A DNA stretch of 64,000 nt from Marinibacterium sp050389775 (lineage in GTDB: Bacteria; Pseudomonadota; Alphaproteobacteria; Rhodobacterales; Rhodobacteraceae): NCBI RefSeq assembly GCF_050389775.1, contig NZ_CP177144.1, positions 1,426,001 to 1,490,000 of the forward strand, in the 5' to 3' direction. The notes below the pieces were generated by a model, which saw only the letters and a program-made list of their open reading frames with translations, was not told the origin of the DNA and did no database searches. Position 1 is the first letter of the stretch, and every line of letters starts with the position of its first letter. Below are positions 52,847 to 61,341 of this stretch, piece by piece. The position numbers and the translations under genes are program-made.

Positions 52847-53791
52847 GTGACAGACCACAGACTGACCGCCACGCCCGACACCTGCCAGTGGGGGCTGTTC
52901 GATGCCGCCGTGCCCCCGGTCCTGACGATCAAGCCCGGCGACCGGGTGACAATCGAAACGGTCTCCGGCGCGCCCGAGGTGCTGCCCGACCCGGCGGCCT
53001 TTCACATTCCGCCCGAACTGCCGGGCATCCATGCCGCGCTCAAGCCCTTCGGGCCGCATATCCTGACCGGGCCGGTGGCCGTGGAAGGGGCCGAGCCGGG
53101 CATGGTGCTGGCCATCCATATCGAAGAGGTCCGGCTGCGCCAGGACTGGGGGTTCAACCTGATCATTCCCAAGAAAGGCACGCTGCCGCACGATTACGAC
53201 GAGGTGGTGTTCAACACGATCCCGCTGGATGCCCAGAGCATGACGGCCACGATGCCCTGGGGTCTGAAGCTGCCGCTCCGGCCGTTCTTTGGCGTGATGG
53301 GCCTGGCCCCGCCGGCGGGCTGGGGCAAGATGACCTCGGTTGCGCCCGAGGCGACGGGGGGCAATCTCGACAACAAGGAACTGGTCGCGGGCACGACGCT
53401 GTACCTGCCGGTGCATGCCAGCGGCGGGCTGTTTTCCTGTGGCGACGGCCATGGCGCGCAGGGCGATGGCGAGGTCTGTATCACGGCGATCGAAACGGCG
53501 TTGGAAGGCACCTTTGTCTTTGACCTGATCGAGGACCCGGGGTTCGACTATCCGCGCGCCGAGACGCCCGACCATTACATCACGATGGGCATGGATCCCG
53601 ACCTGGATCAGTGCAGCGTGAAGGCCCTGCGCGAGATGATCGACTGGCTGGGGGCCAAGGCCGGGCTGACCCATGCCGAGGCCTACATGCTGTGTTCCCT
53701 GGCCGGGGATCTGCACGTGACCCAGACGGTGAACGTCAACAAGGGCGTGCACATGATGATGCCCCGGGCCAATTTCGCGCCGAAGGTATAG
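52847..53791 (+). CDS. Acetamidase/formamidase family protein
   Basis: 314 residues of the FmdA/AmdA family. Characteristic parts: VLTIKPGDRVTIETVSG, GPVAVEGAEPGMVLAIHI, VMGLAPPAGWG, GNLDNKELVAGTTLYLPVHASGGLFSCGDGHGAQGDGEV, and the C-terminal MLCSLAGDLHVTQTVNVNKGVHMMMP. These metal-dependent enzymes hydrolyse formamide, acetamide or related amides to ammonia and acid. It starts with GTG at 52847 after an AGGACA ribosome site. It is downstream of the binding protein, with 155 bases between. A role in using imported amides is likely. Confidence 0.88.
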   Translation: MTDHRLTATPDTCQWGLFDAAVPPVLTIKPGDRVTIETVSGAPEVLPDPAAFHIPPELPGIHAALKPFGPHILTGPVAVEGAEPGMVLAIHIEEVRLRQDWGFNLIIPKKGTLPHDYDEVVFNTIPLDAQSMTATMPWGLKLPLRPFFGVMGLAPPAGWGKMTSVAPEATGGNLDNKELVAGTTLYLPVHASGGLFSCGDGHGAQGDGEVCITAIETALEGTFVFDLIEDPGFDYPRAETPDHYITMGMDPDLDQCSVKALREMIDWLGAKAGLTHAEAYMLCSLAGDLHVTQTVNVNKGVHMMMPRANFAPKV

Positions 53792-54328
53792 CCATGTTCC
53801 GCCCGCGCCGGCCTTTCCCGGCCTGGCCGGCCGGGCGCGGGCGTGCCGGTCTGGGGCGCGACCCGTAGCCCGGGCCTCGGGCGGCGTGTCCGAGGTGGGT
53901 GTTGCGCCTCTTGGGGCGGCGAAAGCCGGGCGGGCAATGCCCGATACCCGCCGCCGAATGCCCCATGCCCGCCGCCGTCGGCGGGTGGTGGCCAGGCCGG
54001 ATCCGCCCTGTGGTTGTGTCTGTGCCGACCTTTTGAGTTACGATCAATCGTGCAGCCGTCGCCTGCGGTGCACGGCAATTGTGCAATCCGCCGCGTTGCG
54101 GCGCCGGGGTCGGGGAATCTCTGCCGAATTGACCCGGTGCGCGCATTTCCCCTTGGTCAGCGTGGCGCCACGGCCCTTACTCTGGGCCGGTATCGGGCCG
54201 GCCGCAGGGGCCGCCCGCAAGGTCGCTGCTTTCGCCCTTCGGGCCGGTCGCCACGGCAGAGCGCCCCGGTCGGCGGGGTGTGACGTCCCTTCCGCCCGCC
54301 TGGGCTTCTGGACCGTGGGAGACTGCCA
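53792..54328. other. Long GC-rich intergenic region
   Basis: A 537-base gap between the formamidase and the AmiC-like gene. It contains repeated CCCGCCGCC/GGCGGCGGG-like blocks at 53945-53990, a less GC-rich stretch at 54030-54050 (TTTTGAGTTACGATC) that could hold a promoter, and CAATTGTGCAA at 54079. The plus-strand frame at 53843-54283 has no coding character. No gene. Confidence 0.4.
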
Positions 54329-55378
54329 GTGAAGGTAGCCGTTCTTCATCCGCGCAAGGGTATCGCCGGGCTGTGGACCCCGGCCGTCGATGCCACGACC
54401 CAGCTGGCCGCCGCCGAGATCAACGCCGCCGGGGGCATCCTGGGCAGCCCGGTCGAGCTGGTCTATGCCGATTGCGGGGTCGAGGCCGACACCGCCACGG
54501 CGGCGGTCGATCACCTGCTCGACGTTGTCGGCGTCGAGGCCATCGTCGGCCAGCATACCAGCACCGGGCGCGATGCCGTGCGCAAGCGCGTGGCCGGGCG
54601 GGTGCCCTATGTCTACACCGCCCAGCACGAGGGCCTGCCCGCCGTGGAATCGGCCATCATGATCGGCGCCACCGATGGCGAGCTGCTCTGGCCGGCGATT
54701 GCCTGGCTGATCGCCGAACGCCGGGCCCGGCGGTTCTTCTTTGTCGGCAACGATTACATCTGGCCGCAGAAGGCGCTGGAAACCAGCCGGGCGCTGATCA
54801 CCCATGAAGGCGCCCAGCTGGTCGGCCATGCGCTGATGCCCTTCGAGACCGGCGATTTCGGCCCGACCCTGGCCCGTATCCGCGCCACCCGGCCCGACGT
54901 GGTGGTGCAGGCGCTGGTGGGCGAGGCCTCGGTGACCTTCAACCGGGCCTTTGCCCAGGCCGGGCTGGACAGCCAGGCGCTGCGGCTGGGCCTGTTGGTG
55001 GACGAGGCGGTGATCTGCGGGATCGGGCCCGAGGCCACGGCCAATCTCTACGCGGTGTCGAACTATTTCTCGGATTGGCGCAGCCCCCAGAACACCCGGT
55101 TCCTCGACAGCTATCACGCGGCTTTCGGCCGCCATGCCCCGCCGGTCAGCGGCGCCAGCATCGGCTGTTACGAAGGGTTGCACCTGCTGGCCTCGCTGGC
55201 CGGGTCGCGGCGCGATCCCGGCGGGCGGCGGCTGGCCGAGCTGGCCTGTCGGCCGCTGCACCGCGACGCCGCGCGGAAATACCTCTGTGGCAAGCCGGTC
55301 GGGCGGCGCAGCCAGGTGCATATCGCCCGGGCCGATGGCGTCACCCTGTCGATCGTGTCGTCGCTTGCCCTGAACTGA
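54329..55378 (+). CDS. AmiC-like amide-binding protein (no signal peptide)
   Basis: 349 residues, type 1 periplasmic-binding fold. It begins directly with MKVAVLHPRKGIAGLW and continues PAVDATTQLAAAEINAAGGILGSPVELVYADCGVEADTA, VGQHTSTGRDAVRK, NDYIWPQKALETSRA and TRPDVVVQALVGEASVTF, as in AmiC and the FmdD/UrtA family. It lacks a signal peptide, so it should stay in the cytoplasm like AmiC of Pseudomonas, which senses amides and controls the antiterminator AmiR. No AmiR/ANTAR gene is in this window. A MarR gene follows 180 bases downstream with operator-like repeats between. Confidence 0.85.
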   Translation: MKVAVLHPRKGIAGLWTPAVDATTQLAAAEINAAGGILGSPVELVYADCGVEADTATAAVDHLLDVVGVEAIVGQHTSTGRDAVRKRVAGRVPYVYTAQHEGLPAVESAIMIGATDGELLWPAIAWLIAERRARRFFFVGNDYIWPQKALETSRALITHEGAQLVGHALMPFETGDFGPTLARIRATRPDVVVQALVGEASVTFNRAFAQAGLDSQALRLGLLVDEAVICGIGPEATANLYAVSNYFSDWRSPQNTRFLDSYHAAFGRHAPPVSGASIGCYEGLHLLASLAGSRRDPGGRRLAELACRPLHRDAARKYLCGKPVGRRSQVHIARADGVTLSIVSSLALN

Positions 55379-55412
55379 TAGTTGAAAATTCAATATTGAA
55401 ATTGCAATTTTG
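55377..55412. promoter_or_regulatory. Overlapping TTGAA-type operators upstream of the MarR gene, copies 2-4
   Basis: Three overlapping inverted repeats step by seven bases: TTGAAAATTCAA (55382-55393), TTCAATATTGAA (55389-55400) and TTGAAATTGCAA (55396-55407). They lie 150 bases before the MarR gene. The first 17 bases (55377-55393) recur exactly at 59184-59200. A probable autoregulatory site. Confidence 0.65.
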
Positions 55413-55557
55413 TGGTGCTACCGCAACCGCACGCAGTGCTGCGGGGCGCAGGCATGGCCCTTGCCCGGCACGCGGGTTGCCCCTGCGATTTCAGCGGCGA
55501 CGGACGGAACCCTTGGTCACATGTGGCCGGGAAGCGAATGTGGCAAGGAGGGGCGTC

Positions 55558-55980
55558 ATGGCGCCTAAGACATTGAACGATCAGCTCAGTTACCTGATCG
55601 CCAGCGCAAATCGGCAGATCGAGACCGAGCTGGAAGAGCGGCTGCGTCCCGGCGGGGTGCCCATCGAACAATTCCGCATCCTCGAAGTGCTGTCCGAGAA
55701 CGAGCCCTGCGCGATGGGGGAAATCGCCCGGCGCTCGTTGATCGACCCGGCCACGCTGACCAAGATCATCGACCGCATGGTGCGCGACAACCTGGTCTAT
55801 CGCGCGCCCGACCCGGACGACCGGCGCAAGGTGCTGATCCTGACGGCGACCGAGGGCAAGGCGCTGTACAAGCGGCTGAGCGGGGTCAGCTCGGCCCAGG
55901 AAAAGCGCCTGTCGGAAATCCTGGCGGGCGAGAAGGCCGCCGAGCTGAAGACCCTGCTGCGGGAATTGCTGGACCGCTGA
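55558..55980 (+). CDS. MarR-family transcriptional regulator
   Basis: 140 residues. Winged HTH with IEQFRILEVLSENEPCAMGEIARRSLIDPATLTKIIDRM and the wing DPDDRRKVLILTATEG, flanked by dimerisation helices. A strong ribosome site (AAGGAGG) precedes the ATG. Upstream overlapping palindromes look like its own binding sites, and matching sites occur at the other promoters of the amide cluster. MarR regulators usually repress and are released by small ligands; here an amide or acid is plausible. A terminator follows the gene. Confidence 0.9.
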   Translation: MAPKTLNDQLSYLIASANRQIETELEERLRPGGVPIEQFRILEVLSENEPCAMGEIARRSLIDPATLTKIIDRMVRDNLVYRAPDPDDRRKVLILTATEGKALYKRLSGVSSAQEKRLSEILAGEKAAELKTLLRELLDR

Positions 55981-56005
55981 GCGGATGGCCTGGGGCGGGA
56001 TGAGG

Positions 56006-56032
56006 AAAGGCGGCCGGTGGGGCCGCCTTTTG
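56006..56032. terminator. Intrinsic terminator after the MarR gene
   Basis: AAAGGCGGCC, GGTGG loop region, GGCCGCCTTTTG: a stem of at least seven pairs with A- and T-rich flanks. It lies between convergent genes and can work in both directions. Confidence 0.85.
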
Positions 56033-56043
56033 TCGTTTCGGGC

Positions 56044-57441
56044 TCAGTGAACGGGCGGCCGGGCGGTGTGCCAGTCGGTGACCTGCTGATAGGCATGGGC
56101 GGCGCGCAACAGCCGGGCCTCGGTGCCATGGGTGCCGATCAGCTGGAAGGCGATGGGCCGGCCGTCGGCGGTCATCCCGCAGGGCAGGGTGACCGAGGGC
56201 ACGCCCGAGGCATTGAACGGCGAGGTGAAGCGGAACAGCGCGCGCGAGCCGCCATCGCTCTGGGCGCGGACCTCGTCCCATGTCGGTGTGCCGTGCTGGA
56301 AGACCGGGATGGCGATCATGTCCACATCGTCCAGCAGGTCGGTCAGCGCCCCGGTGAACTTCTGCCGTTCGATCACGCCATTGGCAATGTCGACGGGCGT
56401 TGCGGCCAGCCCGGCCTCGATCCCGTCGCGGATCCATTCGCCGTACATGTTCGACCGGCTGGGATAGGTGTCGGCATGCACGGCGGCCAGTTCGATCATG
56501 GTCAGCGACATGGCCTTTTCGAGAAAGGTCTCGACATCGGGAAAGCCGCAATCGACCACCCGCGCGCCCACCGACTTCAACTCGGCCACGGCGGCCTTCA
56601 GGCAGGCCAGCGTTTCGGCATCGGCGTCCTTTTCGATATATGCGTTGGGCAGGCCGATGGTCATGCCCCGGGCGCCGAAGGCCCCGTCGAGCAGGCCCAG
56701 GTAATCGGGCACCGGTTCGTTCAGCGAGGTCGGGTCCAGCGGGTCGTGGCCGGCCAGCACTTCGAGCATGGCCGCCGCATCGGCCGCTGACCGGGCCATC
56801 GGGCCAAGGTGGTCGAAGGTCGCGGCCAGGTCAAAGATGCCATGGCGCGAGATCCGGCCCCAGGTGGGTTTGACCCCGGTCAGGTTGTTGCAGGCCGAGG
56901 GAAAGCGGATCGACCCGCCGGTGTCCGAGCCGATGGTGCAATAGGCCATGCCCGTGGCCGGGGCGATGCCGGAACCCGAGGACGACACGCCGGTCCACAG
57001 GTCCTCTTTCCAGGGGTTCACCGGCTGGGTGAAATCGGGGTGATGTTCCAGCGTGGCGCCTTCGGTCATGTGCAGCTTGCCGATCAGGACGGCCCCGGCA
57101 TTGCGCAGGTTGGTGACCACGGTGGCATCGTGATCGGGCACGAAATCCTCATAGAGCTTCATGCCCCCGGTGGTCTTGATGCCCTTGGTGAAACACAGGT
57201 CCTTCACGGCCATGGGGATGCCGTGCAGCGGGCCGCGATAACGCCCGGCGGCAATTTCGGCCTCGGCCGCCCTGGCCTGGTCGCGGGCCAGGTCGGCGGT
57301 GACGGTCCAATAGGCGGTCAGCGTCGGGTTCAGCCTGTCGACCTGGGCCAGCACGGCTTCGGTGACCTCGACAGGTGACAGGGCGCCGCTTCGGATCTGG
57401 GCGGCAATCGAGGTCAGGGGCTGAAAGGCGATATCGGTCAT
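56044..57441 (-). CDS. Amidase signature family enzyme
   Basis: 465 residues. The Ser-cisSer-Lys triad is visible: Lys80 in GIPMAVKDLC, the cis-Ser near 155 in GVSSSGSG, and nucleophile Ser177 in SDTGGSIRFPS. It hydrolyses an amide bond in the cytoplasm. It is the third gene of the divergently controlled operon small protein-amidase-amidase. The start at 57441 gives the family N-terminus, with an upstream G-rich ribosome site; the frame is open far upstream as a shadow of the preceding gene. Two amidases in a row suggest two steps or two substrate classes. Confidence 0.93.
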   Translation of the reverse strand: MTDIAFQPLTSIAAQIRSGALSPVEVTEAVLAQVDRLNPTLTAYWTVTADLARDQARAAEAEIAAGRYRGPLHGIPMAVKDLCFTKGIKTTGGMKLYEDFVPDHDATVVTNLRNAGAVLIGKLHMTEGATLEHHPDFTQPVNPWKEDLWTGVSSSGSGIAPATGMAYCTIGSDTGGSIRFPSACNNLTGVKPTWGRISRHGIFDLAATFDHLGPMARSAADAAAMLEVLAGHDPLDPTSLNEPVPDYLGLLDGAFGARGMTIGLPNAYIEKDADAETLACLKAAVAELKSVGARVVDCGFPDVETFLEKAMSLTMIELAAVHADTYPSRSNMYGEWIRDGIEAGLAATPVDIANGVIERQKFTGALTDLLDDVDMIAIPVFQHGTPTWDEVRAQSDGGSRALFRFTSPFNASGVPSVTLPCGMTADGRPIAFQLIGTHGTEARLLRAAHAYQQVTDWHTARPPVH

Positions 57442-57526
57442 GGGGTTGCTCCGGGTGGGGTGGCCCGGACCAGCGGGCAATTGCGGGGCCGGTCGGTGGC
57501 CGGGACGACAGGGCGGGCCATGGGGG

Positions 57527-58939
57527 TCATTCCGCGGCCAGGGCCGGGGCCAGGTCGGGCCGCTGGGACAGGGCCAGCGCGGCTTCGAGCGCGGCGCCGA
57601 TGCGAAAGCACATGGGCTCGTCGAAGGGCTTGCCCACGATCTGGCAGCCCAGCGGCAGGCCGTTCGCCGAAAAGCCGATGGGCACGGACAGGGCCGGGTT
57701 GCCAGTGACATTGTAGGGGATGGTCAGCATGCCCTTCCACGGCCCCGCGTCGCGGCCGAATGTGTCGAACCGATCGGCCGGGGTCAGCCCGGTGGGCGCC
57801 AGCAGCGCATCACAGGCGGCCAGCGGGCCGTCATTGACCAGCGCCGTCAGTTCCGCCCGCAGGCGCAGGGCGTTGATGTAATCCGACGCCGAGACCAGCC
57901 CGCCCGCGATGATCCGCTGATAGGCATAGCGGCCAAAGGCCGTTGGGCGGGTCTTCAGGTCGGCCTCGTGGATCGTGTAGGCCTCGGCGCCCATGACGGT
58001 CGAGCCGCAGGCCTGGAACAATTCCCAGGCGGGCATGGCAACCTCTTCAACGATGGCGCCCAGCCCGGCCAGGGTGTCGGCCGTGGCATCCAGCGCGGCG
58101 ATGATCTCGGGGTTGGCCATCTCGTTTCGGATGTAGAAATCGCGGGTATAGCCGATGCGCAGCCCGGCGACGCCCCGGTCCAGCCCGGCCGTGAAATCGG
58201 GCACCGGCACATCGGCCGAAGCCGGGTCGAGCGGATCGTGCCCGGCGATCACCTGCAGGGTGATCGCCGCATCCTTGACGCTTTGGGTCAGCGGGCCGGC
58301 ATGGTCCAGCGTGTAGCTTAGCGGGAACACCCCGCGCCGCGAGACCCGGCCATAGGTGGCCTTGATGCCCACCGTGCCGCAATAGGCCGCCGGCCCGCGG
58401 ATCGACCCGCCGGTGTCCGATCCCATGGCCGTGCGCATGTAGCCGGCGGCGATGGCCGCGCCGGATCCCGACGACGACCCGCCGGTCTGGTGATCGGTGT
58501 TCCACGGGTTGCGCGCGGGCGGGAAGGGCAGGTCGAAGGCCGGGCCGCCGAGGGCGAATTCAAAGGTGCCCAGCTTGCCCAGCAGCACCCCGCCGCCGGC
58601 CTTGAACTTCTGTTCGACGACACAATCCTCGGTCGGCACGTTATCGAGCAGAACGGCGGAATGGCAGGTGGTGCGGATGTCCCTGGTGCCGTAGATGTCC
58701 TTGAGCCCATAGGGGATGCCCTGCATCGGCCCCTTGTCGATGCCCGCCGCGAAATCGGCATCGGCCTGCGCGGCATCGGCCCGCGCGCGCTCGGCGGTGA
58801 CGGTGACAAAGGCGTTGAGCGAAGGCTCCAGCGCGCCGATCCGCGCCAGCAGCGCCTCGGTCAGGGCGGTCGAGGTCAGGGCGCCGGCGCGCAGCCGGGC
58901 GCCGGCCTCGGCAATGGACAGATCATGCAGGGCGGTCAT
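57527..58939 (-). CDS. Amidase signature family enzyme (AtzE/GatA-like)
   Basis: 470 residues. Lys80 (GIPYGLKDIYG), cis-Ser in TGGSSSGSG near 156, and nucleophile Ser179 in SDTGGSIRGPA. It overlaps the preceding 68-residue gene by four bases. Amidases such as AtzE and GatA work in complex with a small partner (AtzG, GatC), and the upstream small protein may serve as that partner. Substrates are unknown; the Dpp-type importer divergent from the operon probably supplies them. Confidence 0.92.
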   Translation of the reverse strand: MTALHDLSIAEAGARLRAGALTSTALTEALLARIGALEPSLNAFVTVTAERARADAAQADADFAAGIDKGPMQGIPYGLKDIYGTRDIRTTCHSAVLLDNVPTEDCVVEQKFKAGGGVLLGKLGTFEFALGGPAFDLPFPPARNPWNTDHQTGGSSSGSGAAIAAGYMRTAMGSDTGGSIRGPAAYCGTVGIKATYGRVSRRGVFPLSYTLDHAGPLTQSVKDAAITLQVIAGHDPLDPASADVPVPDFTAGLDRGVAGLRIGYTRDFYIRNEMANPEIIAALDATADTLAGLGAIVEEVAMPAWELFQACGSTVMGAEAYTIHEADLKTRPTAFGRYAYQRIIAGGLVSASDYINALRLRAELTALVNDGPLAACDALLAPTGLTPADRFDTFGRDAGPWKGMLTIPYNVTGNPALSVPIGFSANGLPLGCQIVGKPFDEPMCFRIGAALEAALALSQRPDLAPALAAE

Positions 58940-59142
58940 GTCGCGGCCCTCGCGGCCAGGGTGAAAATGTTAGACGGCTCGTCGGCGGCGGGCCGCAGGG
59001 TATGCAGGTGTTTGCCCAGGCTCAGCAGGGCATCTCCGGTGCCGATCGCCCCGGTTTCGAGGTCCGGCGGGATAGTGATTCCGGCCATGGCATATCGTGC
59101 GCGGATTTCGGCGATGCGCGCCTCACTGATCGTGTCACCCAT
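58936..59142 (-). CDS. Small AtzG-/GatC-like candidate amidase partner
   Basis: 68 residues: MGDTISEARIAEIRARYAMAGITIPPDLE, then a helical segment and a DEPSNIFTLAAR end. It is first in the operon and overlaps the amidase start (ATGA). Size, predicted helical content and location are as in AtzG and GatC, the small helical partners that complete amidase complexes. Sequence similarity is too weak to be certain from reading alone. Confidence 0.6.
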   Translation of the reverse strand: MGDTISEARIAEIRARYAMAGITIPPDLETGAIGTGDALLSLGKHLHTLRPAADEPSNIFTLAARAAT

Positions 59143-59183
59143 TGGGGCTCTCCCGTATTGCCTGCGATGTGATGCAGAATGAC

Positions 59184-59200
59184 GATAGTTGAAAATTCAA
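59184..59200. promoter_or_regulatory. TTGAA-type operator, copy 5
   Basis: GATAGTTGAAAATTCAA, identical over 17 bases to 55377-55393 upstream of the MarR gene. It lies about 42 bases before the minus-strand operon start at 59142. Confidence 0.65.
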
Positions 59201-59254
59201 GTTAATTGCGGGGATCGGCAAGCCATCCTCGCGCCCTGCGGTGGCGAGATACTG

Positions 59255-59266
59255 GAATTATCAACT
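59255..59266. promoter_or_regulatory. TTGAA-type operator, copy 6 (inverted)
   Basis: GAATTATCAACT. Its complement, AGTTGATAATTC, differs in one base from AGTTGAAAATTC in copies 2 and 5. It faces the plus-strand Dpp operon, about 190 bases before its start. Confidence 0.5.
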
Positions 59267-59457
59267 TTATGTCGCGAATTTGGGCGGTGTGGCCCGGCTT
59301 TTGATCGCTGGGTGGGCAAGGCCGGGGCGGGGGTGGGGAAAAGCGATGTCTTTTCGTTTTCCATATTTGCGGATGCCTGTGTCTCGCCCAGGTTGACCCC
59401 GTCGGCAGGTGCCATCCCAGGGCCTGCCCCAGCCAGACCGAAAGGACAGCAAGACCC

Positions 59458-60414
59458 ATGTGGATCTACGCGCTCCGCCGCCTCATCCTGACCATTCCCA
59501 TCCTGCTCGGCGTCACAATCATCTGTTTCCTGCTGGTCCAGATCGCCCCGGGCGACCCGATCCAGTCGCTGTTGCCGCCCGATGCCTCCGAGGCCGATGC
59601 CGCCGCCCTGCGCGCCTATTACGGGCTCGATAAACCGCTGGCCGTTCAATATGTCGTCTGGCTGGGCAAGGTGCTGACCGGCGACCTGGGCATGTCGATC
59701 CAGGTTGACGCCCCGGTGGCCAAGGAGGTCGGCCGGGCCTTTGCCAACACGATCACGCTGGCCCTGCTGGCCGTTGCCCTGGCCTTTGTCCTGTCGCTGG
59801 TCCTGGGGGTGGTCGCGGCCTACACCTCGGGCAGCTGGATCGACAAGCTCTTCACCTCGGTCGCGGTCTTCGGCATCTCGGTGCCCACCTTCTGGCTGGG
59901 CGTGGTGCTGGTGATCATCTTCGCGGTCGAGCTGAACTGGCTGCCGGCCGCGGGCATGGGCAATTCGGGGTCCGAGAATTTCTCGTACTGGCGGTGGGAG
60001 GATTTCAAGTTCGCCATCATGCCCATGGTCGCCCTGGCCCTGCCGCCCCTGGGCATCATGACGCGCACGACCCGGTCGTCGGTCGAGGAGGTGCTGGGCC
60101 AGGATTTCGTCCAGACGCTGCGGGCCAAGGGGCTGGGAGAGATGGCCGTGCTGCGCCATGCGGTCAAGAACGCCATGCCCCAGATCGTGGCCATGCTGGG
60201 CCTGCAGCTGGGCTACCTGATCGGCGGTTCGGTGCTGGTGGAAATGGTCTTCAACTGGCCGGGCACCGGCTATTTGCTGAACAAGGCCATCCTCAGCCGC
60301 GACCTGCCGGTGCTGCAGGGCACGATCCTCGTGCTGGCCGCGTCCTTCGTGATGATCAACCTGGTCATCGACCTTGTCCAATCCATGATCGACCCGCGCA
60401 TCAAGCGCAGCTGA
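59458..60414 (+). CDS. dppB: Peptide ABC transporter permease, DppB type
   Basis: 318 residues, six membrane helices. It starts with the family-typical MWIYALRRLILTIPILLGVTIICFLLVQIAPGDP. The EAA-like loop is VLGQDFVQTLRAKGLGEMAVLRHAVKNAMPQIV. Together with DppC it forms the membrane channel for peptides or amide-containing compounds. It leads the operon dppBCFD, and is divergent from the amidases. The binding-protein gene is not in this operon; the candidate is at 51102-52691. Confidence 0.93.
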   Translation: MWIYALRRLILTIPILLGVTIICFLLVQIAPGDPIQSLLPPDASEADAAALRAYYGLDKPLAVQYVVWLGKVLTGDLGMSIQVDAPVAKEVGRAFANTITLALLAVALAFVLSLVLGVVAAYTSGSWIDKLFTSVAVFGISVPTFWLGVVLVIIFAVELNWLPAAGMGNSGSENFSYWRWEDFKFAIMPMVALALPPLGIMTRTTRSSVEEVLGQDFVQTLRAKGLGEMAVLRHAVKNAMPQIVAMLGLQLGYLIGGSVLVEMVFNWPGTGYLLNKAILSRDLPVLQGTILVLAASFVMINLVIDLVQSMIDPRIKRS

Positions 60415-60421
60415 GGAGCCC

Positions 60422-61324
60422 ATGACCGACGCAACCTCCGACCCGATTTCGCTGGCCCATGAAAGCGACCTGCCGCAGGCGGTCGTCCGGGGCTACTGGG
60501 CCTCTGTCTGGAACCGGTTGAAATACGATTACGTCACGCTGTTCTGCCTGGCGCTGATCATCCTGATCGTCCTGTCGGCCGTCTTTGCACCCTGGCTGGC
60601 GCCTTACGACCCCGAGAAATCCTCGATGGCGTACCGGCTGAAACCGGTGGGGCATGACAGGTATATCCTTGGCTCGGACGAGCAGGGCCGCGATATCCTC
60701 AGCCGCATTCTCTACGGCGGGCGGGTGTCGCTGGCCATGGGCATCCTGCCTGTGGCTTTCGGCACCCTGATCGGCGGCCTTTTCGGCATCATCGCCGGCT
60801 ATTACGGCGGCAAGGTCAACATGATCATCATGCGCACGATGGACGTGTTCTTTGCCTTCCCCTCGGTGCTGCTGGCCGTGGCCATTTCGGGGTCGCTGGG
60901 CGGAGGCATCCAGAACCAGCTGGCCTCGCTGACCATCGTCTTCATCCCGCCGCTCTGCCGGGTGGCGGAAACGGCGGCCAGCCAGGTGCGCAACATGGAT
61001 TTCGTCGATGCGGCCCGGGCGTCGGGCGCGTCGACCTTTTCCATCCTCAAGGACCACGTGCTGATCACCGTGATCTCGCCCGTGCTGGTCTATGCCTCGA
61101 CGCTGGTCTCGGCCTCGATCCTGCTGGCCTCGGGCCTGTCCTTCCTGGGCCTGGGGGTGTCGCCCCCGACGCCTGACTGGGGCCTGATGCTGGCCACCCT
61201 GCGCCAGTCGATCTGGGTGCAGCCGCTGGTCTGCGCCATCCCCGGCATCGCCATCCTGATCACCTCGATCGCCTTCAACATCGTCAGCGACGGCCTGCGC
61301 GTCGCGATGGATGTCAAGTCCTGA
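60422..61324 (+). CDS. dppC: Peptide ABC transporter permease, DppC type
   Basis: 300 residues, with the OppC-type N-terminal cytoplasmic segment and first helix (LFCLALIILIVLSAVFAPWLAPYDP), the segment YILGSDEQGRDILSRILYGGRVSL typical of DppC, and EAA loop DFVDAARASGASTFSILKDHVLITVISP. Seven bases separate it from dppB. It is part of the divergent transporter operon and works with DppB. Confidence 0.94.
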   Translation: MTDATSDPISLAHESDLPQAVVRGYWASVWNRLKYDYVTLFCLALIILIVLSAVFAPWLAPYDPEKSSMAYRLKPVGHDRYILGSDEQGRDILSRILYGGRVSLAMGILPVAFGTLIGGLFGIIAGYYGGKVNMIIMRTMDVFFAFPSVLLAVAISGSLGGGIQNQLASLTIVFIPPLCRVAETAASQVRNMDFVDAARASGASTFSILKDHVLITVISPVLVYASTLVSASILLASGLSFLGLGVSPPTPDWGLMLATLRQSIWVQPLVCAIPGIAILITSIAFNIVSDGLRVAMDVKS

Positions 61325-61341
61325 CCCGGAAAGTCCAAGAC

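Larger units (their letters stand above)
59143..59457. other. Divergent promoter region of the amidase and Dpp operons
   Basis: A 315-base gap. It contains two operator-like sites in inverted arrangement (59184-59200 and 59255-59266), annotated separately. The rest shows no gene. Confidence 0.55.

Noticed and set aside
53843..54332. Plus-strand frames of 146-148 codons between formamidase and AmiC-like genes
   Set aside because: Arg/Gly/Pro/Cys-rich, two overlapping frames of equal quality, no ribosome site or family match.
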